From: Thalassiosira profunda
Taxonomy: Eukaryota > Bacillariophyta > Thalassiosirophyceae > Thalassiosirales > Thalassiosiraceae
Direction: 5' to 3'
DNA: 10,292 bases
NCBI GenBank assembly: GCA_036939355.1
Contig: JALLAP010000800.1
Coordinates: 1-10,292 of the forward strand
Position numbers and translations under genes: made by a program. A model generated the notes under the pieces. It made no database searches. It was not told the origin of the DNA and saw only the letters and a list, made by a program, of their open reading frames with translations. Shown piece after piece: positions 1 to 7,965 of the stretch; position 1 is the stretch's first letter; every line of letters begins with the position of its first letter.

Positions 1-948
1 CAATTAGCACATCTTTTCTTTAGCCCTTCCTCAATTTTCTTATCCCTGAGATTAGCCGCATTCATGGTGTCTCTCGTGTTTTTTTCACACACTAGTACAC
101 CACACACTCTCTTTTGCTTTTGCTGTTGCTGTGTTCTCTGTCTCTGGTCTGGCTCTTTCTTCTCTATGCTATCTCTCCGTCTCCGTCCAGTTTCGGAATT
201 TATGAGACTGTTGGCGGCAATAGTATGTGTGCTGAACACACTTCTGCGGCAGTCATCTTGGCAAAATGTCTTGGTTGCTCACAGTTCTCCAAGAACTCCA
301 CCTTCTTTTTTTGAAAAGAAAAGACGCACAGCTTGTGACATGAAGAAGGACCCAATATGTATTGAATTCCTCCGTATTATTTCTACTATTTCTCGGAACT
401 CCTGCTTTAGGATTCCCGGGACATGCATCGCACGGAAAGACGCGTTATTTTGCGGGGTGGCCACTCCTGGAAAGCTCTCGACTTGCAAGCAAGATCTGGA
501 TTCACGTAGGATGTAAGACCACCAACTTTCTCGTAAAGGTCCACTGAACTGCCCTTCAGCGACGCTCCAAGTCTTGGAAAAGACAGATCTGGGTCTACTA
601 TCTCTATATCTCTACATAAGTGGAATTCACGAGAAAAAGACACCTAGCTTGGATGGTTGGACAAAAGACCCCGTGAGATGACCTAAATTGTCACAACGAA
701 GGGTCCGGCCAAGTCCGGCGGCGCAACGACCACTCCTTGCAATCCTCACCACCTTCGACCTTCTCATTCGTCGTCGGCGGCTTTGCTCTCCGCGTGCTCG
801 AAAATATCGCGATGCTTCACCGCAAACGAGCACATAAATCCAAGACGGAGCCGCACGTGCACATCTCGTGTGCACTCTCTGCTTCGGACGCACCCTCACC
901 ATCTGACAATCGCCCGACCTCGCTACATCTACACCGCCCCAAGCCAGC
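1..948. other. Upstream non-coding region (promoter and 5' UTR of the large secreted-protein gene)
   Basis: No convincing gene is seen. The first 640 bases or so are visibly more AT- and pyrimidine-rich than the genes, with runs of T and CT and a weak AT hairpin (TTCTTTT at 303-309 with AAAAGAA at 314-320). From about 680 onward the sequence becomes GC-rich. A CACGTG palindrome lies at 854-859, and GTGCAC is repeated at 857-862 and 870-875, about 75 to 95 bases before the start codon. This could be a bHLH/bZIP-type site, but that is only a motif match. Open frames here are short, biased to Cys, Phe and Ser, and resemble no family I know. The left edge could still hold UTR of an unseen neighbour. 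Confidence 0.6.
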
Positions 949-3900
949 ATGCGGCTTGCAATTGCAACCGCCGTTGGAGCCGTCCTCCTCGGCGCGCCGT
1001 CGCCGTCCGTCGGCCAGGAGGCCGCCGACCCTCCGTGCTGCCAGACCATCGCCAACAGCCGCGAGCTCTACGACGCCTTCGCCGCCGCCGCCGACGGCGT
1101 CGTCAACGTCTGCGCCTCCGACACGCCCATCGCCTGGGACGAGACTGAAAAGCTCGACGCCCTCGGCAGGATCTACCTCAACAACGACAACGACTCCAAC
1201 CCCTCGGTCAACCCGTCCGTGACCTCGTTCCAGCTCCTCTGCATCCGCGACGACGAGTACGACGAGAAGGGGTGCGTCGTGGACTTTGCTCCCACGGATC
1301 AATACGATCCCACGAAAGCGTACGGCGGCTTCGTGCTGCAAAACCAGAGGCAGCTCGTCGTCGACGGCTTCGAGTTCAAGGGCCACCGCGGCCAGAACGA
1401 GATCTTCTACAACCAGGACGAGTCCAAGCTGACGATTCGAAACTCCGCGTTTACTGAGTAAGTGCAATTGTTGCTACCAACATACCAGATTCATCCTGCG
1501 ATACTAGCTCACGACTTTCGACTTTCTTTTCTTGCAGTAATGGATCAGATGCGCCGTCGAGGACGACTGGAGTCATCGTACGAGACGAGCTCGCCGCGAA
1601 CGGGGGCGTATCAACCACCATAATCGAGAATTCGTTGTTCTATGGAAATCAGGGCCCTCTGCTCACCTTGCACGCAAGCAACGCGATTCTCGAGAGCAAT
1701 GTATTCTACGACAACGGTCTGCCAGCAGTAAGGAAGCTCTTGTGCGAACAAGTCCATACATCGCGTGTGCATGCAGTACTAACAGTTTGCCTGCTTCGAT
1801 TGCTTGCTTGATTATTCTCAGGGCGAAGAAGATACCAATATCTACAACCCTTTCATCGACTTTCAAGGCTACGACGGTAAACAAGCCATCAAGCTTCAAG
1901 GGAATCACTTCGTTTCCTTTCAAGCTCTCGCATCGAATGGCGCCCATGACAAGCTTTGGATGATAGCCGCAGGCTGGGCGTCCGGTCAGACTTTGACGAA
2001 AGATGAATTGATCGCCAACATCGACTTCGCCAGCAACTGCGCCTCGAGCAACAACGTGGCCGGGGCCTACCCCACCACCTACTTGATCGAAGAATGTAAT
2101 GGTGGAATCTACGTGAAGGGGTCCGATGCTCGGGTCTGCGCGCCATTCACGGGCACGTGCCCGACCTACAGCGCGGCGAGCCCCCCGAACAAGCCCCTCC
2201 CGTCGTCGTTCTGCGCTTCGTCGCGCCGCTACTTCCTCCTCGAGGACGATTGCAAGGCGTTGGATTTCGACCCAGATACGTCTGCGACCCTGGTCGACAC
2301 CACATCTCCCGCGGCAGGCTTGGCCGCTTTTGATGGCGCAGACGTTCGCCCATCGCCATCTCCTCCGACTACCTTTACTGGCACTCCACCTCTGTTTTAC
2401 CCGGAGGGCGATCCGAACTGCCGCCTCCCAACGAGCGACGAGGATCCCGACGCCACCCATCCTGGTCAAGGCTGCACTTGCTTCCTGCCTGGTGCCTCCG
2501 AAGTCAGTTACTTCGATGTGACGGATCAAACCGATCCTAGCAACACAGTCACTGGATACGAAACGGCCTTCGATACGAGCGTCACCGGAGGCGTGTCCAT
2601 CGCGGGCTGGTTCAAGGCGGGCGATACTACCCCCGGACAGGATGGACAGCAAACGAGCTTGATCTTCTCGCGAGGAAAGAAATCTTCGTGGAAGCACGGC
2701 TTCACCTTTGGACTCGATTTGTGGAAGGGCTGGAGGTTTCAGGTTATCCTGCAAGGCGAATATGGGAGATACCCTCTTTCCGGTAAGAATTCAACTCTCA
2801 TGCTTCCGTGCGATCAATTCGTATCACTACCTAACTCTCTCTGCCACAGCTTCCAGCCCGGTCAATTCGTATCCCGGAGATGGCGTGTGGCATTACGTTG
2901 TGGGAATGTGAGTTGGCGTTCGAACACTTTCGTTTTGGTTGCTATCGCAAAAGCTAACGATCTCATCTTCTTGCAAAACGATCTTAGTTACGATGCCGAG
3001 AAGGGAAGGATCTCCATCTACGTCGACAACGAGCATGTTGCTACCAATTACGCCCCAGCTACCTTCTCGAGGTCTGCAATGGATGTCCGATGGACACAGA
3101 GCTGCGTTGGTACTGATCCTCCTGATTGCGAACTGGACTACACGCGTATTGGGAACGGCTACGATGCGAATGACAAGAACTTCCGGGGCTGCACGGGCGG
3201 GTTTCAGGCGTACGGAAAGGCGCTCCAAGTGACTACTCAGGTGAGTACCCTAGATTCATTCGCACCATTGCAAAGCAAAGATCACCCCACGACGCAGCAA
3301 CTCACGATATCTTTTCTTTGTGTCTTTCAAAGAACCCAAAGGTCACCACCGAGGAGTGGAAGGTCGCCGGCAATGGCGTCTCCTTCCCTTCCAATACCGA
3401 GGTTTTGCTTCAGAGCAGCGGTTCTCCCTATGGTGTGCTCCTCACGAAGTACGCCTTCAATGGGCCGGACGTCGACTTCATGGTCGAGTATACCCAAGAA
3501 GTATCCGGCACTGGATGGCAGAGCAAATTGGCCATCTTCTTCGTCCCTGCGGGGACCTCGCCCGACAGCCTGTTGCTAGCGAACGACGGAAATGAGGCTG
3601 GTGGCTTTGAGGCGCAGGTGGCCGGTTACTTGTCGAGCAAAGTTTATGCGGATATCAACATTGTTGATGCCACGTACTTCGACAATTGTGTTGCTACAGA
3701 AGGAGGCGTCAGAACTTGCAATCAGTTCTCAAACGGGGAAAGGACGTTGGAGCTCGCCTTGCGCCTGAGGAGATACAACAACGCCATCGAGTCGTACTAC
3801 AAACTTCCTGGTGGAGGCTGGACTGGTCCTCTGCAGACCGTGAATTTGCCTTCTTCGCTGCACGACGTCCCGCTGCACTTTGGCGTACGCGTGCTCAGGA

Positions 3901-5882
3901 ATTACCAAGCTGATCACCTCTTCTCGGTCATGACGACACAGCTTGCAGGTGGCCCGCCTCTTCTGGTTCCAACTGAAGGTCCTACAGCGTCTCCAACGGA
4001 AAGGGTTGGGCGGGACATGACCACGGATGAGTGGCTGTTTACGGACAATGGCCGCGTCTCCTTCCCATCCGATATGGAAGTTTTGCTGAGTAGTACCTCA
4101 GACGAACGAACGCAGTTCGGGGTCGTCCTCTCGAAGAAGGCCTACAATGGGCCGGATCTCGACTTTCAGGTGGAGTTCACGCAGACCGAATTCTACGCCA
4201 GCACCAACGCCTACGAGAGCCGGTTGGGCGTCTTCTTCGCTCCGGCGGGGACGTACCCAGACACATTGCTTCAGCCAGACTTCTACATCGACGACTTCTA
4301 TCCGAAGACTGTGGGATATCTCCGGAGCAAGGTTCATGGGTACATCGATGCCACTTGGTTTGACAGCTGCTACGTCGATGAGCGAGGCGCTGGTTGCTGC
4401 AACCAGTTCATCGCAAACAAGGAAAGGACGTTGGAGCGAACCTTGCGACTGAGGAGATACAACAATTTCATCGAGCCTTACTACAAACTTCCTGGCAAAG
4501 GCTGGGTGGGTCCCTTGCAGTTGCTGGAGATACCTGCCCAACTTCAGAACGTACCACTGCAAGTCGGATTCCGCGTCGAGAAGGACTACAAGGCCAACCA
4601 CGTGATCGTGGTCAGGCCAACTCTACTTGCAGGTGGCGACCCTATCGATATACCCGCGGCAGGCTCGACTCCTCTTCCTCCTATGTCGACTGGTCTGGGT
4701 CCTCAATGTCCTACCAACAGCCCATCAGAATCGCCAACGTCGAACCCCACGGAGGTGAGTACAATCGATTTGGATGTAGTGCACGTCTTGTGAGCGCACG
4801 GTGGAGCCTCGTCTCTGACGCCTCGACGTTTGTGTTCTGCCGGCAGTCTCCCACGAAGAATCCGTCCGCATCGCCCACGCAGAATCCGACGAATGTGAGT
4901 ACAATCTCTGTTGACGTCTTCCTCCAGCCCGCGTCGATACCCGCATCTAACGATTCCTGTCCCTTTCTTTCAGAGTCCCACGAAGAGTCCGAGCGCCTCT
5001 CCTTCGGCGAGCCCAACGTCGTCGCCCACCGAGAGTCCTAATCTGCCGGCAGCCCCACTCACTACGACGGAGGTCAAGGTCATGCACAAGTACATTGTGC
5101 CCAAGGCTTCCTCTTACTGTGATGGCAAGCCCACGTGCTGGGTGGAAGGCACTGCTTCCGTTGAGATTGTCGAGGGAAGCACCACTCTTCATGGAGCCAC
5201 GCTCGTCCAGTTGTCGACTCCTCCGGGCCCATTCACTCCTGTTACTCACGGCCAGTGCAGTGGCTCGTGCTTCGCCGAGACGATGATTGAAGGGCTGGAC
5301 GCCTCAAAAGAAGTCGTCGACGGCAAGGCCCGCATCATGGTGTTCACCAAGCAGCTGAAAAATGGCTCCTTGGTCAGCTCTATTGGAAGGACGTGGCAGC
5401 CCGGCGGCAAAAAGAAGCGGGCGCTCCGGTCCCTTGTCGAAGGAACTACGGACGAAGTCACGGTGTACATGCCTGAAACGTTTGTGGTGGATGACACAGG
5501 CGACGGTAACCAGACCACTGTTCCCCTCGTCTTTACAAGCAGCTCTGATACCGATTTGGAGATTGATGTGTGCATGTACGCTCCGGAAGGCTACCAGCTT
5601 GACAGCGTCCTGGACGAGGCGGGTACTCCGATCGAAGAGGAGCCAATTTCGTGCATCCACGTCCTCCTTGCGTCGAACGATCAAACGTTTTTGTTCGAAA
5701 TGACCGAGGTCGCCGATGTCCCAGCTCGAGGAAGGATGCTGAAAGGGCCTCCCGCTGAACGTGACGTGGCCAGCCTCAGTGTCAAGCTCAAAGGAGGAAA
5801 AGAGTACAACACAAAGATCAAGAAGGGAAAGGGCGTGCAAAAGAAGTTGGCCGCCGCCGCCGCCGCCAACCTCTTTGGATGA
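949..5882 (+). CDS. Secreted modular protein: beta-helix, LamG-like, duplicated module, Pro-Thr stalk (8 exons)
   Basis: Exons are 949-1457, 1538-1727, 1822-2782, 2850-2907, 2988-3240, 3333-4754, 4847-4894 and 4974-5882. They total 4350 nt, an exact 1449 codons plus stop. The ATG has A at -3, an in-frame TGA lies at 904-906, and a signal peptide follows (residues 1 to about 22, cleavage near SVG/QE). Residues 125-265 carry beta-helix-like rungs such as LTIRNSAF and LESNVFYDN, resembling the pectin-lyase fold. Residues 300-480 are a Cys-containing, Pro-rich linker. Residues 480-657 look like a LamG/ConA-like domain: splicing exons 4 and 5 recreates DGVWHYVVGIYD followed by ISIYVDNEHVA. Residues 662-864 and 887-1092 are tandem copies of one module. 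A Pro-Thr stalk (about 1116-1175) leads to a C-terminal domain with three Cys pairs, a KKKR site at 1293-1296 and a poly-Ala end. No membrane segment is seen, so export to the wall, matrix or medium is inferred. I recognise no named orthologue and no catalytic residues. Confidence 0.88.
1458..1537 (+). other. Intron 1 of the secreted-protein gene (80 nt)
   Basis: The donor is GTAAGT and the acceptor follows a pyrimidine tract ending in TTGCAG. The intron splits codon 170 after its second base. Removing it bypasses an immediate in-frame TAA and continues the beta-helix-like rung from NSAFT into DNGSDA. Confidence 0.93.
1728..1821 (+). other. Intron 2 of the secreted-protein gene (94 nt), perfect TACTAAC branch site
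   Basis: The donor is GTAAGG and the acceptor is TTCTCAG, in phase 0. A full TACTAAC heptamer lies at 1777-1783, about 40 bases before the acceptor, identical to the optimal branch-point consensus known from yeast. Splicing joins FYDNGLPA to GEEDTNIYN. Confidence 0.92.
2783..2849 (+). other. Intron 3 of the secreted-protein gene (67 nt)
   Basis: The donor is GTAAGA, a CTAAC branch-like motif lies at 2831-2835, and the acceptor is GCCACAG. It splits a codon after the first base. It has no stop in the upstream exon frame, so it would look coding, but the spliced product restores LamG-like sequence in the short exon that follows. Confidence 0.9.
2908..2987 (+). other. Intron 4 of the secreted-protein gene (80 nt)
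   Basis: The donor is GTGAGT, CTAAC lies at 2954-2958, and the acceptor is ATCTTAG. It splits an Ile codon after the second base. Splicing yields HYVVGIYDAEKG, the most conserved stretch of LamG-like domains, which is the strongest support for both flanking introns. Confidence 0.92.
3241..3332 (+). other. Intron 5 of the secreted-protein gene (92 nt)
   Basis: The donor is GTGAGT and the acceptor is TTTCAAAG, in phase 0. A second AG at 3340-3341 would remove three more codons (Asn-Pro-Lys) without changing frame, so the exact acceptor is uncertain by 9 bases. The intron separates the LamG-like domain from the duplicated module. Confidence 0.87.
3345..4637 (+). repeat. Tandem duplication of a roughly 205-residue module inside exon 6
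   Basis: Copy 1 is 3345-3953 (203 codons) and copy 2 is 4020-4637 (206 codons), separated by a short linker containing PTEGPTASPTE. By eye about half of residues match. Shared blocks include VSFPS, EVLL, NGPD.DF, FF.PAGT.PD, YL.SKV, a Cys followed later by CNQF, ERTLE, LRLRRYNN.IE.YYKLPG.GW.GPLQ, VPL and LAGG. Some DNA stretches are also nearly unchanged, for example around GAAAGGACGTTGGAGC and CTGAGGAGATACAACAA. The alternating hydrophobic pattern suggests a beta-sandwich fold, which is inference. The two Cys per copy are conserved and could pair. Confidence 0.92.
4755..4846 (+). other. Intron 6 of the secreted-protein gene (92 nt)
   Basis: The donor is GTGAGT and the acceptor is GCCGGCAG, in phase 0, lying within the Pro-Thr stalk. 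The frame through the intron closes at a TGA around 4791. Its first 12 bases are identical to those of intron 7. Confidence 0.87.
4895..4973 (+). other. Intron 7 of the secreted-protein gene (79 nt)
   Basis: The donor is GTGAGT, CTAAC lies at 4947-4951, and the acceptor is a strong CCCTTTCTTTCAG, in phase 0. Splicing joins QNPTN to SPTKSP and keeps the Pro-Thr periodicity. Confidence 0.9.
5851..5868 (+). repeat. (GCC)6 trinucleotide tract coding for poly-Ala
   Basis: Six uninterrupted GCC codons give six Ala just before the C-terminal NLFG of the secreted protein. A pure codon run of this kind is prone to slippage, so its length may vary between strains. Confidence 0.9.
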
Positions 5883-6086
5883 GAAAGAAGGCAGGAGGAT
5901 CGAGAGGTTAGGGGCGAGCTCGCAGCACCAAGTGATCAGTACAAAAGAGGTGGCGAGCGAAAGAGATTCGTGATATGTGTTTAGGTTTTAGTTGGATGTG
6001 AGAGAAGGAGTAAAGATCAAGCAGATAAGCACTTCCGTTCATGCTAGAGCCATCCGCATCGAACCTAGTAGCTTGTCGCCTCGTCA
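5883..6086. other. Tail-to-tail spacer between convergent genes
   Basis: These 204 bases lie between the stop of the secreted-protein gene (+) and the stop of the syntaxin gene (-). They must hold both 3' UTRs, so the two transcripts may overlap. No canonical AATAAA is seen on either strand. A T-rich patch near 5975-5995 may serve polyadenylation of the + gene. Confidence 0.6.
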
Positions 6087-7421
6087 TCAATACAGCTTCA
6101 TGAAGACGATGAGGAAGATCAGTATGCCGAACACCTTCAATATCAACCCGCGGTTCCCCCGCGTCATAGAGTACACCTTCACCAGTTCGTCGTGGCCGGC
6201 GTCGATCTCCCCGCCAGCCGCCTCGACGTCGTCCTCTATCCTCTCCAACACCTCGCCCTGCTGGCTGATCAGCGAGGACATTTTGGCAAACATCGTGCCC
6301 AGTTCGGCGATGCTCTTCTCCGCCAGCCGGGCCTGCTGGGCGCGGTTGCGGGTGGCGCGCTTCTCCCTCCTCGCTGAGATTTGTTGGTGGACCGAATCGT
6401 CTTTGTTGTATTTGTCGTCGTCGTCTTGCCCGCTGTCGATTTGTATGTTCGATCTAGGCTGGGGTTGTTGCTTCCGTTGTCGCATCCCGGTGCTGAAGGA
6501 GGGCGGGGCGGAGGACGTGCCCCCGTAGCCGGCGTACCCTCCGGACGATTGCTTGTTTGCAGATGTCGCAGCAGAGCCTCCGTAGCCCGCGTAGCCGCCG
6601 TTCCTCTTCGCTGCAGTCCCTGCTCCAGATGTGGCAGTGAACAACGGCGATTGGTATTGCGACGCGGCGTTCAACGCTGCCCTGTTTTGGGGCGGCAATC
6701 GCGTCGGCTGCACTGTCCTCGGAGGTGCAGCCGGTTGGTTGGCATTCCCTCCACCGCTGGCCAGCAGTTTTCGCCGGTGGCTTTGATCCCGCAGCACCTT
6801 CCCCCGCGTCTCCAATTCCTTCTTCAACTTCTCCGTCCGTTCCCTCGCCTGGTCCTCCAACTTTGAGGACAACAACTCGTAATGCTTTCTCCTCTGCGTG
6901 GAACTCCGGACTTTCTCTCCCAATACATTTACGGGCCTCGTCCCCGCCAATCGCAGAGAATCGCACACCTCCTTCACCTCCTTGGCCCCCTCCTGGAACT
7001 TCTCCATGACCGCCTGGATCTCCAGCGTGGGATCGTTGGTGTGCCCCCGTCGTCGGACGAGGGAACCCAACTCCGATAAATGAGAGTCCAGGAGGCGGAG
7101 CAGCGCCTGCGAATCCTGGACCAGCGCCGCCGCGTCGTCCTCGCGATGTTCGGGATATTGCGGCGACTGATATAATTGCAATTGCGCGGGGTCGATCTGC
7201 GCCATCCACTCGGGCAGGGGCTCCCCATCGATTATTTGCTCGTATCCCGGTGCACTACTTTGCTGCTGTTTCTGGCGGTGGCGCTGCTGGGCGATTCGGA
7301 GGGCAGTTCGCGCCGCCGACAAAAACTCGCCGCTGCGATCGACGGCGTGGGACCTCCACGGCGGCGGCGGGGGCAGCGCGCCGGCGCTGGGAGGGGGCGG
7401 GAGGGGTGCAACGACGTCCAT
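6087..7421 (-). CDS. SED5: Sed5/syntaxin-5-like Qa-SNARE, tail-anchored
   Basis: This intronless ORF encodes 444 residues. Qa-SNAREs of the Sed5/syntaxin-5 family sit on ER-Golgi and Golgi membranes and drive vesicle fusion by forming a four-helix bundle with Qb, Qc and R SNAREs. A DRSGEFLSAARTAL stretch at 28-41 matches the family's Sly1-binding N-peptide. Helices at about 95-155 and 178-212 match the Habc region, including SSKLEDQ and TRGKVLRDQSHRR. A Gly/Tyr/Pro-rich linker (222-320) contains GGYAGYGG twice (275-282, 294-301). The SNARE motif spans about 362-424 with the expected zero-layer Gln at 388 (SQQGEVLERIE). Residues 425-444 form the C-terminal membrane anchor. The ATG sits in an A-rich context with an in-frame TGA 18 bases upstream. 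The protein is longer than usual because of a 27-residue Pro-rich leader and the linker. A different Qa class is possible but unlikely. Confidence 0.93.
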   Translation of the reverse strand: MDVVAPLPPPPSAGALPPPPPWRSHAVDRSGEFLSAARTALRIAQQRHRQKQQQSSAPGYEQIIDGEPLPEWMAQIDPAQLQLYQSPQYPEHREDDAAALVQDSQALLRLLDSHLSELGSLVRRRGHTNDPTLEIQAVMEKFQEGAKEVKEVCDSLRLAGTRPVNVLGEKVRSSTQRRKHYELLSSKLEDQARERTEKLKKELETRGKVLRDQSHRRKLLASGGGNANQPAAPPRTVQPTRLPPQNRAALNAASQYQSPLFTATSGAGTAAKRNGGYAGYGGSAATSANKQSSGGYAGYGGTSSAPPSFSTGMRQRKQQPQPRSNIQIDSGQDDDDKYNKDDSVHQQISARREKRATRNRAQQARLAEKSIAELGTMFAKMSSLISQQGEVLERIEDDVEAAGGEIDAGHDELVKVYSMTRGNRGLILKVFGILIFLIVFMKLY

Positions 7422-7965
7422 TTTTTGTGAGTTGTTTCAAGCACGAGTTGTGTGCAACGCAGCGGATTCGATCGGCCCGCGGCCCTCGGCCAGTGCAACT
7501 GCAGCAGATGAGATCCCCCTCCCGCTCCCAAGTCGCTCTGCTCAATCGTTGCAGGAGGGGTGCTTGCAAGGAGCCGTGCGTGGCGTGTGGCGTGCCCTTG
7601 CGTGCGTCCTCTCTCAGCAAGCCTCACGGATAGTGTAGTACGTGAATAGACGTGACGATTTCAAGGTCCCTCTTCTCACTTCTCAGCACACGAGGGACCC
7701 TACCACAAGCGATGGCTCCGAGGCAGTCGGCTGAGACGCATGAAGACGAAGGGCTCTTTTTGGAGCCGAGGTGGACGTCCAAGTGCTGCCAGCAGCAAGC
7801 ATAGAATACTATACATAGTCTTAGCTTGCAATCTCCATCTCTCCGAGCGAGGAGAGAGAAGACCTCTCTTGCTCTTTGCAACGAGACGACGCAACCGGCT
7901 ACAGCTCAACTCTCATAGCAGCAGCAATTTTGTACAAGAACTGGAATTCGCCTCCTCTCAACCTG
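7422..7965. other. Spacer: promoter side of the syntaxin gene and 3' side of the PDZ gene, with inverted repeats
   Basis: Both flanking genes are on the minus strand, so 7422 to about 7630 should hold the promoter and 5' UTR of the syntaxin gene, and the rest the 3' UTR of the PDZ gene. Four copies of GCGTG (CACGC on the transcribed-gene strand) lie at 7578-7604, 157-183 bases upstream of the syntaxin start; a regulatory role is a guess. A cluster of inverted repeats occupies 7665-7857. Open frames here overlap in several phases and look like chance frames in GC-rich DNA. Confidence 0.6.
7665..7857. repeat. Cluster of five inverted repeats (candidate RNA hairpins)
   Basis: The arms are 7665-7672 with 7692-7699 (8 bp, GGTCCCTC/GAGGGACC), 7752-7756 with 7763-7767 (GGCTC/GAGCC), 7784-7789 with 7792-7797 (TGCTGC/GCAGCA, two-base loop), 7795-7800 with 7824-7829 (GCAAGC/GCTTGC, enclosing ACTAT/ATAGT at 7808-7812 and 7815-7819), and 7838-7844 with 7851-7857 (TCTCTCC/GGAGAGA). 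All pairings are exact. The third and fourth overlap and would compete. The cluster could be 3' UTR structure of the PDZ gene or a separate non-coding RNA. I recognise no snRNA, snoRNA or tRNA signature. Confidence 0.55.

Larger units (their letters stand above)
4705..5040 (+). repeat. Pro-Thr-rich stalk spread over exons 6, 7 and 8, with a duplicated mini-exon unit
   Basis: The end of exon 6, all of exon 7 (48 nt, 16 codons) and the start of exon 8 encode Ser-Pro-Thr repeats such as SPTKNPSASPTQ and SPTKSPSASPSA. The starts of exons 7 and 8 match at 15 of 18 bases, and the introns after exons 6 and 7 share their first 12 bases (GTGAGTACAATC). All junctions are phase 0, so repeat units can be added or skipped without a frameshift. 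Such stretches are usually flexible, O-glycosylated linkers; glycosylation here is inferred. Confidence 0.88.

Noticed and set aside
64..516. 150-codon + strand frame in the upstream region.
   Set aside because: It starts in a T- and CT-rich stretch giving runs of Cys, Phe and Ser, has no domain, and lies in DNA with non-coding composition. A fast-evolving gene cannot be fully excluded.
817..1467. 216-codon minus-strand frame overlapping exon 1.
   Set aside because: Its composition is dominated by Val, Glu and Gly runs that mirror GC-rich codons of exon 1, which has a signal peptide and a continuous spliced frame.
1663..2754. 363-codon frame on the minus strand opposite the secreted-protein gene.
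   Set aside because: It lies antisense to well-supported exons, crosses intron 2, is rich in Arg, Gly and Val, and shows no domain. Long antisense frames are expected in GC-rich coding DNA.
1804..3579. Uninterrupted 591-codon frame on the + strand, suggesting a single long exon.
   Set aside because: It reads through introns 3 and 4, which together are 147 nt and so return to frame, and then into intron 5. The spliced version restores a clear LamG-like segment and has canonical splice sites, whereas the read-through sequence does not.
6454..7209. 251-codon minus-strand frame overlapping the syntaxin gene in another phase.
   Set aside because: It shares the strand but not the phase of a clear SNARE. 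Its sequence has no recognisable domain.
7784..7829. Hairpins in the spacer as tRNA, snRNA or snoRNA.
   Set aside because: No cloverleaf, A/B boxes, Sm site or convincing C/D or H/ACA boxes are seen on either strand.
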